Shown one piece after another: positions 1 through 11,221 of a DNA stretch of 64,000 bases. The DNA comes from Budorcas taxicolor (Eukaryota; Chordata; Mammalia; Artiodactyla; Bovidae), in contig NC_068921.1 of the NCBI RefSeq assembly GCF_023091745.1, forward strand, positions 11,984,001 through 12,048,000. Reading direction: 5' to 3'. The position numbers and the translations under genes are program-made. The notes under the pieces were generated by a model, which had not been told where the DNA came from, did no database searches, and was given only the letters and a program-made list of their open reading frames with translations. Within the stretch, counting starts at the first letter, position 1, and every line of letters begins with the position of its first letter.

Positions 1-237
1 CTCGACAGGCAGCCAAGAGGAAGGGACAGACCCCAGTCATCGGCTCAGACCATAACCATCTCTCTTATCTCAGAACCCCGCAGCCTCGACGTACTCTCTT
101 CTGAGATGTGGAAGACAAGGACCATGTCTTTTCAAAGTCAGCTGGTCCAGAAAGAATTTACTGTCGATTTCTGGAATGGTCCCAAGGACAGGGAATTTAA
201 AAGAGGGGATTAACGCTTTTAATGAATGCGTTTTTCA

Positions 238-385
238 TGCCAGGTCTTGAGCTCAGCACTTTGCAGTCATAATCTTACTGAATCCTCACCACAATCTTGG
301 GAGGCAGTTCATAGTAGACCCCTTTGATCAATGAGGACCAGAACAGTCTGAGGTCAGGGGGTTGCTGCCTCTGACTGTCTGCTGA
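238..385 (-). mobile_element. MIR SINE fragment
   Basis: The reverse complement has the MIR 3' core pattern (Ser/Thr-rich-looking 'actgaatcctcacca', 'gaggcag', then a gagg-accagaacag-tctgaggtcag stretch). It is old and diverged, and both ends are uncertain. Confidence 0.5.
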
Positions 386-954
386 GTCTGCGGGGCTCCA
401 AATGCCAGGGCTTTTCGTGTCTCAAAATCATGCTGCGTCAGAGGGCAGAAGCACACTCCAGCTGACTAATGGGGTTGGAGGAGAAGGCAAACGGATTCCT
501 GAGCCTTCTTGGGGCTGGTGGGCTGTCCACATGGGCTCACGGAGTCTCTGGAAGCCTGACCCAGGAAAGTGCCCATGCTACCAACCTGTGCCGCCAGCCC
601 AGGTGTTACCACCCACATGTGGCATGTTGTCTGGGTCCTCCTTCCCATGTTTGGGGGAACTCACGTCTTCACCGCTCGCTCTTTCGATTGTTATCTGAAA
701 ATGAAGAAATAAGATATTATCATTCTCCGTGACCAAGGCCAGGACCTGCAGGACAGAAAGAAAGGACTGTTTATCCCTAAGTCCTTAAGGTAGCTCATAA
801 CCTGATAGATACTGTTGATAGATGCTCATGATAGATGCTGTTCGTGTCTGGCAAAATTTCACCAGATTTTACATCCACTGGGTTGGGAAGGAAACAAATT
901 TAATTATAAAAAGTATTCTTTACAAAAGAAAAAAAAGGAGTTAGACTGGATCAT
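386..954. other. unique intronic sequence
   Basis: No recognisable repeat or exon. Short open frames at 402-732 overlap on both strands and lack splice-site or codon evidence, so they look like chance. Confidence 0.6.
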
Positions 955-1152
955 GGGGCTTCCCAGGAGGCGCTAGTGGTAAAGAACCCGCCAGTCAGTG
1001 CAAGAGATGCAAGAGACAAGGGTTCAGTCCCTGAGTTGGGACGATCTCCTGGAGAAGGGAATGGCAATTCACTCCAATATTCTTGTCTGGAGAATTCCAT
1101 GGACTGAAGAGCCTAGCGGACTATAGTCCACCTGGTCCAGCTGAGTCACGGC
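955..1152 (+). mobile_element. Bov-tA SINE (diverged)
   Basis: Starts with the tRNA-derived head (gggcttcccaggaggcg), a B-box-like ggttcagtccc, then the Bov-A body (tggagaagggaatggcaa, catggactgaagagcct). The end is degraded at 'gctgagtcacgg'. Confidence 0.85.
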
Positions 1153-1998
1153 AGATAAACATTCATCTATTTGATTTTCAAAGAAATCCCATTCCTCAGA
1201 AAAAGGCTACTTTATATGAAATATATGAAAAAAGAAACCCAGGAAATATACCTTTGTGTGCTTCACTGATATACGTTATGTGCACAGAGACTAAAAACTG
1301 CTTATTTTCTGGGCCCACTCTCATTACGGTATTTTAGCTCTCCTAGTTCATCTGTATTTTAAAACTGGACTTACTGTTCCTGCATATCAAACAGAACAAG
1401 CGGCACTTTAGCCTTTCTCTTTGAGAGCCTACAGCTCATTCATTGGTCCCTAATTTAATTCAGCACAGATTCACCAAAAGTACTGATAACCACACTGGAA
1501 TTCCATCCTAGCAGTCAGCTCAGTAGATATTACTCCATAATAAAAAGCATCTGAAGCAGTCACATTCATGCACCCTATGAGCCTGCTCCCAAATACGATT
1601 TTCAGGGCAGAGCAGATCAACTGTTTGTTCAAACAAGCCTTAATGGGAAATGTATTGGCAAGGAATCATCTGAAGTACCGTGAGGCCTGCAAAAGCCAGG
1701 GAGGACTGGTCACTGCCCTCGAATTGCTCACGGTGGAGCAGGGGAGCTTGGAAATGGACCTGGAGCATGACGCCAGGTCAGTCTTGAGAGCTGACCCGTG
1801 CCTTCTTAGTGAGTGGACTTTTCATTCTGGATGTTAGGATAAACAAAGGTAGGTAGGTAATCTAAGGCCTTTGCAAATAAAATGGCTATCAAGAATGAAT
1901 TCAACATAATTTCGACTGTGTTATATCCAGACTCGTTCATTTCAAATGTTATGACATTGTAACAAGGTTTCAATTAAGTGGACCTTTCTGCCCTTACC
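1153..1998. other. unique AT-rich intronic sequence
   Basis: I see no repeat family or exon here. The small open frame at 1568-1837 has no supporting splice context. Confidence 0.55.
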
Positions 1999-2206
1999 AG
2001 GGAAGCCCTGCTGGTTAAAATGGTGAAGAATCTGCCTGCAGTGCAGGAGATGTGGGTTCGATCCCTGGGTCGGGAAGATCCCCTGGAGGAGGGCATGGCA
2101 GCCCACTCCAGTATGCTTGCCTGAAGAGTCCCACGGACAGAGGAGCCTGGCGGGCTCCGGTCCAGGGGGTTGTGAAAGAGAGGGACACGAGTGAGCAGCT
2201 AGCACA
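1999..2206 (+). mobile_element. Bov-tA SINE
   Basis: Complete head-to-tail match to the Bov-tA pattern: a good pol III B box (gggttcgatccctgg), then gaagatcccctggagga and the terminal ggacacgagtgagcagc. The first 20 bases are unusual (gggaagccctgctggtta), suggesting a rearranged or mutated 5' end. Confidence 0.88.
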
Positions 2207-2510
2207 CGCCTGCCTTTAGCTCTGGCAGCACCGACAGAGCTTTTGCCATAACTTCAGCATGTTTTAAAATTTGGCAGCCAGGACGTGACAGTTGACATGA
2301 ATTCCACGCATACAATCATGCTCCCCCAAAATGGGTGAAAATAAATTCTTCTTTTAAAAAATTAAACTATGCAGAATAGCTAGCAACATTTAGAGAACAA
2401 ATAAACATTTAAAGTATTTTCCCCAAAACTTGCCACCACTTTCTAACTTTTTAAGAGTGTAAGAGATTCGTAGTAAATTAAAATATGTATACTGACTACA
2501 AGAACTCTAG
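2207..2510. other. unique intronic sequence
   Basis: AT-rich; nothing recognised. Confidence 0.55.
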
Positions 2511-2693
2511 ACCAGCACTAACTAATAAAATTTTCTGTGCTGATAGAAGTATTTATACTTGAGGGATCTAATATGGTAGCTTATTACGCAATGTACCTAC
2601 TGAGTACTTGATTTTTAAATTTTATTTAATTAACTAAAATTTAAGTTTGAAATTACCATATGTAGTCCGTGACTATCTCACTGGACAGCACAG
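2511..2693. mobile_element. hAT-type MITE (CAGTGCTGTCCAATA-like family)
   Basis: Ends are imperfect inverted repeats: ccagcactaacta at the left and ctggacagcacag at the right. The interior holds the expected 'aatatggtagc' and an AT-rich 'tttttaaattttatttaatt' centre. This is a typical old non-autonomous hAT element of placental mammals; I do not assign a subfamily. Confidence 0.65.
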
Positions 2694-3487
2694 AACAAGG
2701 ACAAGCTTGCCTCAGCCAGGAGATAATGTTTGGTTATCTTAGCAGTATCTTATAGATGTTTTCCACGAGAAATGAGAAAAATAAGAAACATTTCAAAATT
2801 GAGATAGAGTTTTATTCTGTGTCAATTTAAGAAATCTACATAAAAGTTATGACTACAGTCTAATGGATTTTTAAAAAAAACATAATGGAACTTACATATG
2901 GAAATATATTATAATAAGATGATACGCTTTTTAATCCATAAAGATACATTTATTACAATAATGGTGTTCAAAACACTTCTGGAGTGCTTTAGGAAGGATC
3001 CGCAGAGTCCACGGCAGATTCTATTTTAATATCTTTAATGGTGGAAATTCTGTATTCTTTAAAAATAGATTTGATTTTTAATAAATAGCTAAAGGATATT
3101 TGGAACTGACGTGTATGAACCAAATAGTTCTGATGTGTGTGAATTATTTGCTAACTTACTCTGCACTCTTTGCAAAGTCAATTAACTTCTCTGGGGCTAA
3201 ACCTTCTCATCAGAAACTAAAGGGGGTTGGAACTAAATAATCTCTCCCATTCCACTTAACATTGACATGTTCTATCTAACTCATTAAACAATTCAAAATC
3301 TGGTAAATGAGCGGTTTTAGTCAAAATCAAATTATAAAACAATGAGACTAGTTTGCTTCATAAGAGTTGTGACACTTCTACAGGTCAATTCTAAAAGAGG
3401 AAGCTCTAAAAATGGTCTGGGCCATGACAGCATTACTGCAGTAACTGTTCTTAACACCAGCCGTCACTTTAGGGTGTATTATCTATT
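2694..3487. other. unique AT-rich intronic sequence
   Basis: About 800 bp without a recognised repeat, exon or long open frame. Confidence 0.55.
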
Positions 3488-3648
3488 AAAAATAAATAAA
3501 CAACAAAGTCCTACTGGATAGCACAGGAAACAATGGAAAAGAGTAGAGGAAAGAATGTGTATATACATACATATATATGTAACTGAGACACTTGTGTACA
3601 GTAGAAATTAACACATCATTGTAAATCAACTATACTTCAGTACAAAAT
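3488..3648 (+). mobile_element. L1 3' end fragment
   Basis: Carries the ruminant L1 3'-UTR terminus: 'ctggatagcacagg', an AT-rich tract with (TA) repeats, 'acatcattgtaaatcaac' and 'tatacttca' at the end. It is 5'-truncated. The next SINE is inserted exactly at its terminus. Confidence 0.75.
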
Positions 3649-3860
3649 GGGCTTCCCTGGTGGCTCAAACAGTGAAGAATTTGCCTGCAATGCGGGAGAC
3701 CCAGGTGTGATCCCAGGGTCAGGAAGATCCCCTGGAGGAGGGCATGGCAACCCACTCCAGTATTCCTGCCTGGAGAATCCCACGCACAGAGGAGCCTGGC
3801 GGGCTACAGTCTATGAGGTCGCAAAGAGTCGGACTAGACTGAGTGACACTTTCACTTTCT
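3649..3860 (+). mobile_element. Bov-tA SINE with target-site duplication
   Basis: Full-length Bov-tA (gggcttccctggtggctc ... gtcggactagactgagtgac). It is flanked by a 13-bp duplication with one mismatch, ttcagtacaaaat (3636-3648) and ttcaatacaaaat (3861-3873), placed at the tail of the preceding L1. The open frame across it is a SINE translation, not a gene. Confidence 0.92.
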
Positions 3861-3961
3861 TTCAATACAAAATAAATGAATAAAAGAATTTCAGAAGAGG
3901 CACAGGAAACAGAGTCCTAGGTGTCTTAGTAACTTTACTTTCATTATAAACCAATCTCCTT

Positions 3962-4103
3962 TTTTTCTTTTTTTTTAAATTTTACTTTACATTACTGTAT
4001 TGGTTTTGCCATACATCAACATGAATCCACCACGGGTGTACACATGTTCCCAATCCTGAACCCCCCTCCCACCTCCCTCCCCATACCATCTCTCTAGGTC
4101 ATC
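3962..4103 (-). mobile_element. short 5'-truncated L1 insertion with perfect TSD
   Basis: Poly(T) at 3961-3976 is the antisense poly(A) tail. The body reads as the L1 3'-UTR (attggttttgccatacatca, acccccctcccacctccctc). It is flanked by the perfect 11-bp repeat ccaatctcctt at 3951-3961 and 4104-4114. Only about 140 bp were copied. The intact duplication and low divergence suggest a recent event. Confidence 0.85.
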
Positions 4104-4138
4104 CCAATCTCCTTGAGACATCTGACCACAATTCAGAC

Positions 4139-4214
4139 GGGGGAGCCTGGCGGGTTGCCGTCTATGGGGTCGTACAGAGTCAGACACGACTGAGGTGCCT
4201 TAGCAGCAGCAGCT
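4139..4214 (+). mobile_element. Bov-A2 SINE 3' fragment
   Basis: Last monomer segment only: gagcctggcgggttgccg, gtcagacacgactgagg, then the (AGC)n tail 'agcagcagcag'. 5'-truncated. Confidence 0.8.
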
Positions 4215-4956
4215 GTAAGAGGACAGCCTTTCAAGAATAAGTACTAAACGGTGGCACAAGGCAAAAGAAAAGGGCTCTCAAATAGCCCCCTCAGCTACCT
4301 GCAAAATGACAGCTCTTGGAGTTGTGCAGACACCTACAATGGGCCATCAGGGAGGAGGAAAATTTGTGTGAACTTTCTGGGCAGAAAGGAACTGCTGTGT
4401 TGCCACCTGTGTGTCCTGCCGGGAGCTGGCACGGCTCACACTGCCAACAAGGCTGCTCCCCACCAACCCCAAATGGGAGTCTGGAGATGTTTCAAAATTG
4501 ACAAATTCTTGACAAAAACACTCATCAGCCCAAACACAGTGGATTCCAGAAAAACACATACCATGAATTACCAAGGACACTTACTTAAAAGCAAGCATTT
4601 GGGGAGTTTATCTAATTCTGAGTCATGCTATGAATGGCATTACAGTCACAGGAGTCTATTCCTCTAGGTGGATGGGAGGAGCGCATCTGATAAGCGGTTT
4701 CCAAAGCCATTTTAGGGCATCTCTTACGTGAATTGACAATGATTCATAAAAGGTGCGAGGCAGGAAGCCTAGGACAGTCCAGCCCAGACAGAAACTGCAA
4801 CAGACACCAAGGAACGCATATCATTCGAGGAAGCTTGTCTCTTGGGGACAGAAAGGTGCTCAGAATCTCTGGTCATTCAGAAAGTTGACAAACTGCTGAA
4901 CTATTTGAAGTATGTGTTGAGAAAGACTTGGAATGCATTTCCTTTGAGGACTGGTC
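4215..4956. other. unique intronic sequence
   Basis: Holds a 138-codon open frame at 4251-4667 on the plus strand with no known similarity and opposite to VWA8 sense. Two other frames overlap it. I treat it as non-coding. Confidence 0.5.
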
Positions 4957-4966
4957 TCATCTAGAA

Positions 4967-5178
4967 GCTTCCCTGGTGGCTCAGATGGTAAAGAATCCGC
5001 CTGCAGTGCAGGAGACCTGGGCTTGATCCCTGAGTTGGGAAGATCCCCTGGAGAAGGGAATGGCAACCCACTCCAGTATTTCTGCCTGGAGAAATCCATG
5101 GACAGAGGAGACTGGTGGGCTACAATCCATGGGGTTGCAAAGGGTAAGGCAGAACTGAGTGGCTGACACTTTCACTTT
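4967..5178 (+). mobile_element. Bov-tA SINE with TSD
   Basis: Full-length. Perfect 10-bp duplication tcatctagaa at 4957-4966 and 5179-5188. Head gcttccctggtggctcag, B-box region gggcttgatccctg. Confidence 0.92.
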
Positions 5179-5259
5179 TCATCTAGAAAGAGTTCAAACA
5201 AGCCAATCCAGTTACTGATATACACCTTACTTAAGTGAATACTTAAGTGTTCACTTACA

Positions 5260-5468
5260 GCTTCGCAGGTGGCGCTAATGGTAAAGAACCTACCTACCAA
5301 TGCAGGAGACAGGGTCTCCTGGGTCAGGAAGATTCCCTGGAAGAGGGCATGGCAACCCACTCCAGTATTCTTGCCTGCAGAATCCCATGGACAGAGGAGC
5401 CCAGTGGGCTACAGTTCATAGGTTTGCAAAGAGTCAGACACGACTGAAGCGACTAAGCATGCACTCAT
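5260..5468 (+). mobile_element. Bov-tA SINE with TSD
   Basis: Full-length. Flanked by gtgttcacttaca (5247-5259) and gtgttcactcaca (5469-5481), a 13-bp duplication with one mismatch. The head is the gcttcgcaggtggcgcta variant. Confidence 0.92.
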
Positions 5469-5481
5469 GTGTTCACTCACA

Positions 5482-6430
5482 TGGATCAAAATTTTGCCCC
5501 AAACACAAAATAGCATGGTCTCTTACAAGTGCTGATGCAAATTGATGCCCATGGTGAGCTCTTTGCTGTGTTGCTCACAGCTGATGCATCCCACATCCTT
5601 TTAGATAAGCAAGTTTTAATCCCAAGGAGTTGTCCTCTTTCATATGAATCAAGATGGAAAAACAAAACAAAACATAGACCTTGTAAATTATAACTCATAA
5701 AAAATGTTCTGGAGTGAAGCAACCCAAACCCAAAGTAGCGGAGGGACAGGACTCACAAAAGCCCTGTAATCCTAGGCAAGGCCCTATACTTTAGGCTCCT
5801 CCTCACACTCATGATTTTTCAAAAACCGTCAGTAAAATGGTATAAATAGCCAGAACACACTCTTGGAAGGAAAGTGCGTTCTTGGAGGAATGACTGGGCG
5901 ACACAGCCGATTCTCATTTTCCAGCTGGAGACGAGGAGTGGCTCAGCAGGCATTTGCAGCTGCCTCTCCAACATCCACTGCCTCTGTCTCCTCTCTAAAC
6001 AGAAGTCAGATGAATCACGGTTAGCGGGGACGAGGCCCAGCCGTCCCATCGCCCTCTGCCAGCGATGTGTCTGGGGAAGAAAGTCTGGGAGCTGCGACGT
6101 AAGACAAATTCTGTTGGGAGGTTTCTGGGGAAGATTTTCCTCTTGGGTACAGAGCTCACTCGCGGCCCTGCAGGGACTGCCTGCCCCTCCCTTGCGGCAC
6201 ACACGTGTGCTGGCTTGGACACGGAGTGAGGACGTGGTGCTTCGAGCTGGGGTGTCCACCTGGTGACCACGGGCCAACGAGGAGGAGGTGGCAGAGGGGA
6301 GGACGGAGCGGGTGGTGTCCCTGATGACACCGCTGAGCTGCTCAGTCAGCCGCGGAGTCACTTACTTCTGGTTTCTACATCAGCAAATAATAAATGTTAT
6401 TAGACATAGGTTTTTTTTCATATAAAGAAC
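5482..6430. other. unique intronic sequence with a GC-richer core
   Basis: 5870-6340 is clearly more GC-rich than its surroundings and keeps a few CpGs. It is open for 180 codons on the minus strand (5819-6361), 130 on the plus and 111 in a third frame. The simultaneous openness of several frames reflects base composition. I recognise no protein family and no paired splice sites. Confidence 0.5.
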
Positions 6431-6727
6431 TTCTTATTTATTTATTCATTTTTGGCTCTGTTGGGTCTTTGTTGCTGCGGGGGCTCTGCTCTAGCTGCGG
6501 TGGCTTCTCTTGTTGCAGAGCATGGGCTCTAGGGCTCTCGGGCTTCAGGAGCTGCAGTGCGTGGGCTTGGGAGCTGTGGTTTCCGGGCTCTAGGGTACAG
6601 GCTTGATGGCTGTGGCACTCGGGCTTAGTTGTTTTGCAGCACGTGGGATCTTCCCGAGGTAGAGATTGCACCCGCGTCTCCAGCATTAGCAGGTGGATTC
6701 TTTACCACTGAGCCACCAGGGAAGCCC
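6431..6727 (-). mobile_element. CHR (tRNA-Glu-derived cetartiodactyl) SINE
   Basis: Starts with the A-rich tail in antisense (tttatttattcatttttggc), then ggcttctcttgttgcagag and gggctctagg, and ends with the tRNA-derived head ctgagccaccagggaagccc. About 300 bp, near full length. Confidence 0.9.
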
Positions 6728-7200
6728 TGTCCTTACAGTTTAAGCTACTGTAAGTTGGGTTTTCTGCTACTTGGAGCCCAATGCATGCAAACTAACTGAC
6801 TCATTCATTAAAAGACAAATGAGAGGCAGTGGGGCACGAGCCATGGCATCGATCTTTGCAGGATGTCCTGCTTCCAAAAGACGTGCTTTCACTTTTCTGA
6901 TGTTGAAAACTGCCATGATAATATCAGAAATCCTACTTATTACAGTTGCCTATGATTTGATGATTAGCAGGCAATTCAACGCACTCAATCATTCATTTTC
7001 TTATTCAGACATTTCTGTGTATGTTTATGGTACATTTGCTACTCCCTGGAATATGGAGATAACAAGAAACAGGATCTTTGCTTCCAGGAAAATATTTTAT
7101 AATGTAGAATGAAGTCACAGTGCAGGGTAATACAGACCATAATAAGGTACCGAATACATTTGCCTAAAACATATTCTTGTCTGAGGTTATAAGAAAAATA
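6728..7200. other. unique or L2-like intronic sequence
   Basis: An open frame of 113 codons (6771-7112, plus) has no recognisable domain. 'caatcattcattttcttattcag' and 'gaatatggagataacaag' resemble the L2 3' region, so it may be an old L2 piece. Confidence 0.4.
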
Positions 7201-7423
7201 GGGGCTTCCCAGGTGGTGCTAGTGGTAAAGAACCTGACTGCCAAAGTAAGGAAACATAAGAGATGAAGGTTTGATCCCTGGGTCAGGAAGATCTCCTGGA
7301 GGAGGGCATGACAACCCATTTCCAGTATTCTTAACTAGAGAATCCCATGGACTGAGGAGCCTGGTGGGATACAGTCCATGGGGTTGTAAAGTCGGACATG
7401 ACTGAAGAGACTTTGCATGCACG
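7201..7423 (+). mobile_element. Bov-tA SINE
   Basis: Full-length diverged copy. An imperfect flanking repeat (ataagaaaaata / atatgaaaaata) is consistent with a target duplication. Confidence 0.88.
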
Positions 7424-7436
7424 CATATGAAAAATA

Positions 7437-8473
7437 TAAGAAATTTCTATCACAGATACAATGAAAGTCACATTAATATGTCCCTAGGTATGATGGTCTT
7501 TCATATGAAGACAGCTGCTTTAAAAAAAAAAAAAGCAATAATTCCTTACCCAGTTTTCATAAACAACGTGCTACTCTACAATGATAACGCATAATCAAAC
7601 CACCGTTGTCCAGAGGCAGCTTCTTTGTGTTCCAGCTACAACCTCTGGCAAAGCCATCAAAGTATGTAATTCATCTCCAGTTTCCCCCTGGCTGGTGGCA
7701 ACACTTTCTTTCACGTATTCAATGACCTCCTGTCTTCTTTAATCCTCTTAGTTCTTAAAAAGCAGGAGATGACCTAATTTGTGGTCATTAATATTAAAAA
7801 ACGATCCTGTAGCTGATATTCATTCGTACTAAATAATTCCCCGCGAAAGGGCATTCATTCACATGGTAAGTGCTCTTATCACAAAAGTGGGAAATAAAGT
7901 CTAGGGACCAGCAAGCAGGCAGATGGGGGATGAGGTGGGGAGTTGATGAGGGGCACGCTGGGACTGTTCCCTGGCCCTGAAGACAAGGCCTATGAGGTGA
8001 GCACCGACAGGCGACAGGCAGAAGGCGGGTCCGTGGCTTGTCCCCCAGCAACTCTTGTCTCTCTAGTCCTGAAGGAGCGGGTAGCTCTTTCTGCCTTAGG
8101 AAGGACTCCAGTCCTTTCTCACAGGCTCTTCCAAGTCCACCATCAGCCCTCCATCCTGACCCTGCTTGCCCACTTCTCGAAACTCAACCCCACTCTGTTT
8201 ACACTCCCCCTCTCTGCTTGAACACTCCCAGAGACTTACGCATACTTCACTTTCTGGTGTAAATGATGAGGTGGGTAAATACTTTAAAATATTTGAAACT
8301 GTAACCCCCAAACATCCTCCTTTCTCCACCGGATGCGATGTTCTGGAATGCATCCCTGTGTGCACCCTATGTTATTTCTCTACCTGTGTTCAAAGTCTCT
8401 GAAAGAGATCCTCCCCACAGGAACGACTCTTGTTTTACCTTTATCTTTGCTGGCACAGTGACTTATACGTACA
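7437..8473. other. unique intronic sequence
   Basis: About 1 kb without a recognised repeat. Overlapping frames of 74-92 codons between 7943 and 8402 show no family resemblance and no splice context. Confidence 0.5.
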
Positions 8474-8690
8474 TGTGCTGTGCTGTGCTGAGTCACTTCA
8501 GTCGCGTCTGACTCTTTGTGACCCCATGGACTGTAGCCCGCCAGGCTCCTCTGTCCGTGGGATTCTCCAGGCAAGAATACTGGAGTGGGTTGCCATGCCC
8601 TCCTCCAGGGGATCTTCCCAATCCAGGGATTGAACCCAGGTCTCCTGCATTGCAGGTGGATTCTTTACCATCTGAGCCACCAGGGAAGAC
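8474..8690 (-). mobile_element. Bov-tA SINE
   Basis: Complete antisense copy: gtcacttcagtcgcgtctga at the 3' end, 'ggggatcttcccaatccagg' and 'ctgagccaccaggga' at the 5' end. It abuts a second partial copy. Confidence 0.9.
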
Positions 8691-8810
8691 CAAGAATACC
8701 AGGGTGGGTAGCCTATCCCTTCTCTAGGGGATCTTCCCAACCCAGGAACTGAACCAGAGTCTCCTGCATTGCAGGCAGATTCTTTACCTGCTGAGCTACC
8801 AGGGAAGCCC
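8691..8810 (-). mobile_element. second tRNA-head unit of a composite Bov-tA
   Basis: Repeats the 5' half of Bov-tA directly next to the previous element: aagaataccagggtggg ... ctgagctaccagggaagccc. It contains a second tRNA-like region but no 3' end, so the pair looks like a head-duplicated composite or an insertion right at the 5' end of an older copy. Confidence 0.85.
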
Positions 8811-9600
8811 AGATGCCTAATAAATATGCATTAAATGCATGTGGGAGAGGCAGATCGGCAACAGAATGTAAGAGTTTCAGCTTCTGCATACAGTGCTCTT
8901 CACAATAAGCTGTTGGCAGGAACTCTTCCTGCCAGCCTGTAACTGGCAAACAGCACAGCAGTGCTCAGCCACTGGTCAGTGGACAGCCGTCTCCCGACAG
9001 GCAGGAAACACGCGGCCCTGCTGGCCCTGTGGCGTGGTTCTCAAATCCCGATCCTGCACTTCCCGCAGCTTGACTCTGATCCCTGCCTCGGCCTCAGCTC
9101 CAGTTTCTGGGCAGCCGCCTGCCTGAGCTGACTCCGTGCCCCCCAAGTGTGTGGGCAGCAGCCTCTCTCCTGCTCTCTGGTCTAGACAGAGCTGTTGGAA
9201 CAGCTGTCTGCAACACAATGCAGAATCTGCCTAAAGCAACCTCAAACTTTACTCAGAGTCCTTACTCATCTCTTTCTTCTGCTTAAATTCAAATAGGAAC
9301 AAAAGATGCAGAGGACTTTTGGAAAATTTGAGAATACGGAACGTAGATAATGGAATCGAGAGGATGGTTCACGGATTAAGACGGTCTAAGCACAAACCAA
9401 TTTTTAAGGGAAACCAAATGTTGTTATCATTGTGTGTAGGTGACTGTCAAAAAGCCATGTTAGAAAATCACAAACAATTGGCACGGCAACAGTTCCCTGG
9501 CATGGACGAGCCAGCATGGATACCGCCTGCTGTCACTGGCCCTGCTGAGCACTGCAAACTTTCTCACAGAACAGCTGCAAATTAAACTCAGAGAGAGTGG
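8811..9600. other. unique intronic sequence
   Basis: 8940-9180 is GC-richer. Short frames on both strands, none recognisable. Confidence 0.5.
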
Positions 9601-9790
9601 CATGCGTGCTGAGCCACGTCAGTCGTGTCTGACTCTGCAACCCCATGGACTGCAGCCCACCAGGCTCCTCTGTCCATGGGGCCCTCCAGGCAAGAATGCT
9701 GGAGTGGGCTGCCATTGCCTTCTCCAGGGCCTCTTATAGTCTCCTGCATTAGCACGCGAGTTCTTTACCACCAGCGTCACCTGGGAAGCC
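9601..9790 (-). mobile_element. Bov-tA SINE with TSD and internal deletion
   Basis: Antisense copy lacking about 25 bases around the B box ('ctccagggcctcttatagtc'). Flanks ctcagagagagtgg (9587-9600) and ctcagagagtgg (9791-9802) form the target duplication, differing by one AG unit. Confidence 0.9.
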
Positions 9791-9802
9791 CTCAGAGAGT
9801 GG

Positions 9803-10225
9803 AGGCAGGGCAAACTGACGGTCTTTGTGTACCTCCCTTCTCTATTTTTGCATCTTTTATTTTCCAGAGACTTCAAAAGGTTAACATTCAACATTTGAGT
9901 CAATTCCAACCCAGCCAACAGACATCCACAGCCAAGGAAAAGGTTGGCCACAAAAGGCCATCTCTACTATGGCAAAGAGTGTGCAAATGCTTTGGTTCTG
10001 TGATACACACAGTGGCCCTAGCAAGAGACATCTACTGCCATCTGCTTTTATTATTACAGAAGCTAAACGATCTTTCCTGGCATTTCCTGGCCCAGGTGAT
10101 TTCAGTCTTATACCCAAGGCTTGTGTTCCCTCTGAGAACACAAAATCTGTGTGGCAATTTTAAAATCTATTGTGCTTTCCCTGTCAACAGAATTCTCTGC
10201 AATGTTAAGTTGCTGGGAAAAGGAA
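9803..10225. other. unique intronic sequence
   Basis: Nothing recognised. A 201-codon frame (9625-10230) starts inside the SINE and runs through this block by chance. Confidence 0.5.
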
Positions 10226-10436
10226 AGTGAAGTGTAGGTACTTAGTCGTGTCCGACTCTTTGCGACCCCATGGACTGTAGCCTACCAGGCTCCTCCGTCC
10301 ATGGGATTCTCCAGGCAAGAATACTGGAGTGGGTTGCCATTTCCTTCTCCAGGGGATCTTTCCGACCCAGGGATCGAACCCGGGTATCCCGCACTGCAGG
10401 CAGACGCTTTACCATCTGAGCTACCAGGAAAGCCCA
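10226..10436 (-). mobile_element. Bov-tA SINE with TSD
   Basis: Well-preserved antisense copy with an intact B-box complement (gggatcgaacccgggt). Perfect 10-bp duplication ggaaaaggaa at 10216-10225 and 10437-10446. Confidence 0.93.
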
Positions 10437-10446
10437 GGAAAAGGAA

Positions 10447-11221
10447 GGGTGGGTAGAAAAGCCACCCAATCACTAGGGTAGGGAACAACAAAGGGGGTTT
10501 TAATAAGATCAGGTTCTAAAAATGCTTGGAAGCACTGACCAGATCTCCATGCAAACACATGTAGCTTGGGGGAATTCTTTTCTGAAAATAGGAACGCCAA
10601 CTGAATCAGTGTGGACAGGTTATCATAGCATCCTCCTCGTGGAGATTTCCAGCATCAAACATTTTTGGCAAATGGTTTTCTCTTTCGCTTGTGTTAAAGT
10701 CAGGCTACGTCAGTAGCCATCGTTTCTTTCAGCTATTCTTCATACCATTGTTGGATCATCATCTTAGATTCTAATCTTGTTTATGAAGTCATTGTCTACT
10801 GATGTTTACCCTGAGTTTCCTCCACCATTTCCTCAAAGCACACGGAGTTCTTGTAAAACCTGTGTTCTCACATCTAGCGAGACAGTCTTCCTCTGCTTCC
10901 AAAGGCCCAGCATTCTCTGCACTTTCAGACAACCACAATGAGTTAAAACCATGAACCAGAGAACAACACAATGGCACTGAGAGGCTGTAGAGAAATAAGC
11001 TGTATGCACTGCGCACACACAGAGCTCAGGAGGACGGCGTATGTCGCTCACTGGCTGAGAGTATTTATGGCTCTGCGCTCTGAGGCTCGGTGGGTGAGGG
11101 GCCCTTCCAGGCTGCCGCTCCAGCTCAAAAACACCACTTGGAGTGTGGGCAAAATACACACATGAAATAACTAGAATGGATGCCTTTATTGTGTGCACAT
11201 ATAACAGGCGTTTTCCCCTCT
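10447..11221. other. unique intronic sequence
   Basis: Overlapping short frames at 10789-11198 without family resemblance; no repeat recognised. Confidence 0.5.

Noticed and set aside
2040..2080. tRNA-like B box and possible tRNA gene
   Set aside because: B boxes here and in the other Bov-tA/CHR copies belong to SINE heads. There is no cloverleaf with paired acceptor stem, so no tRNA genes are called.
5819..6361. 180-codon minus-strand open frame in VWA8 sense
   Set aside because: The region is GC-rich and simultaneously open in other frames. No VWA8 similarity, no polypyrimidine acceptor, no known domain.
9625..10230. 201-codon plus-strand open frame
   Set aside because: Starts in an antisense Bov-tA and runs into unique DNA; fused by chance.
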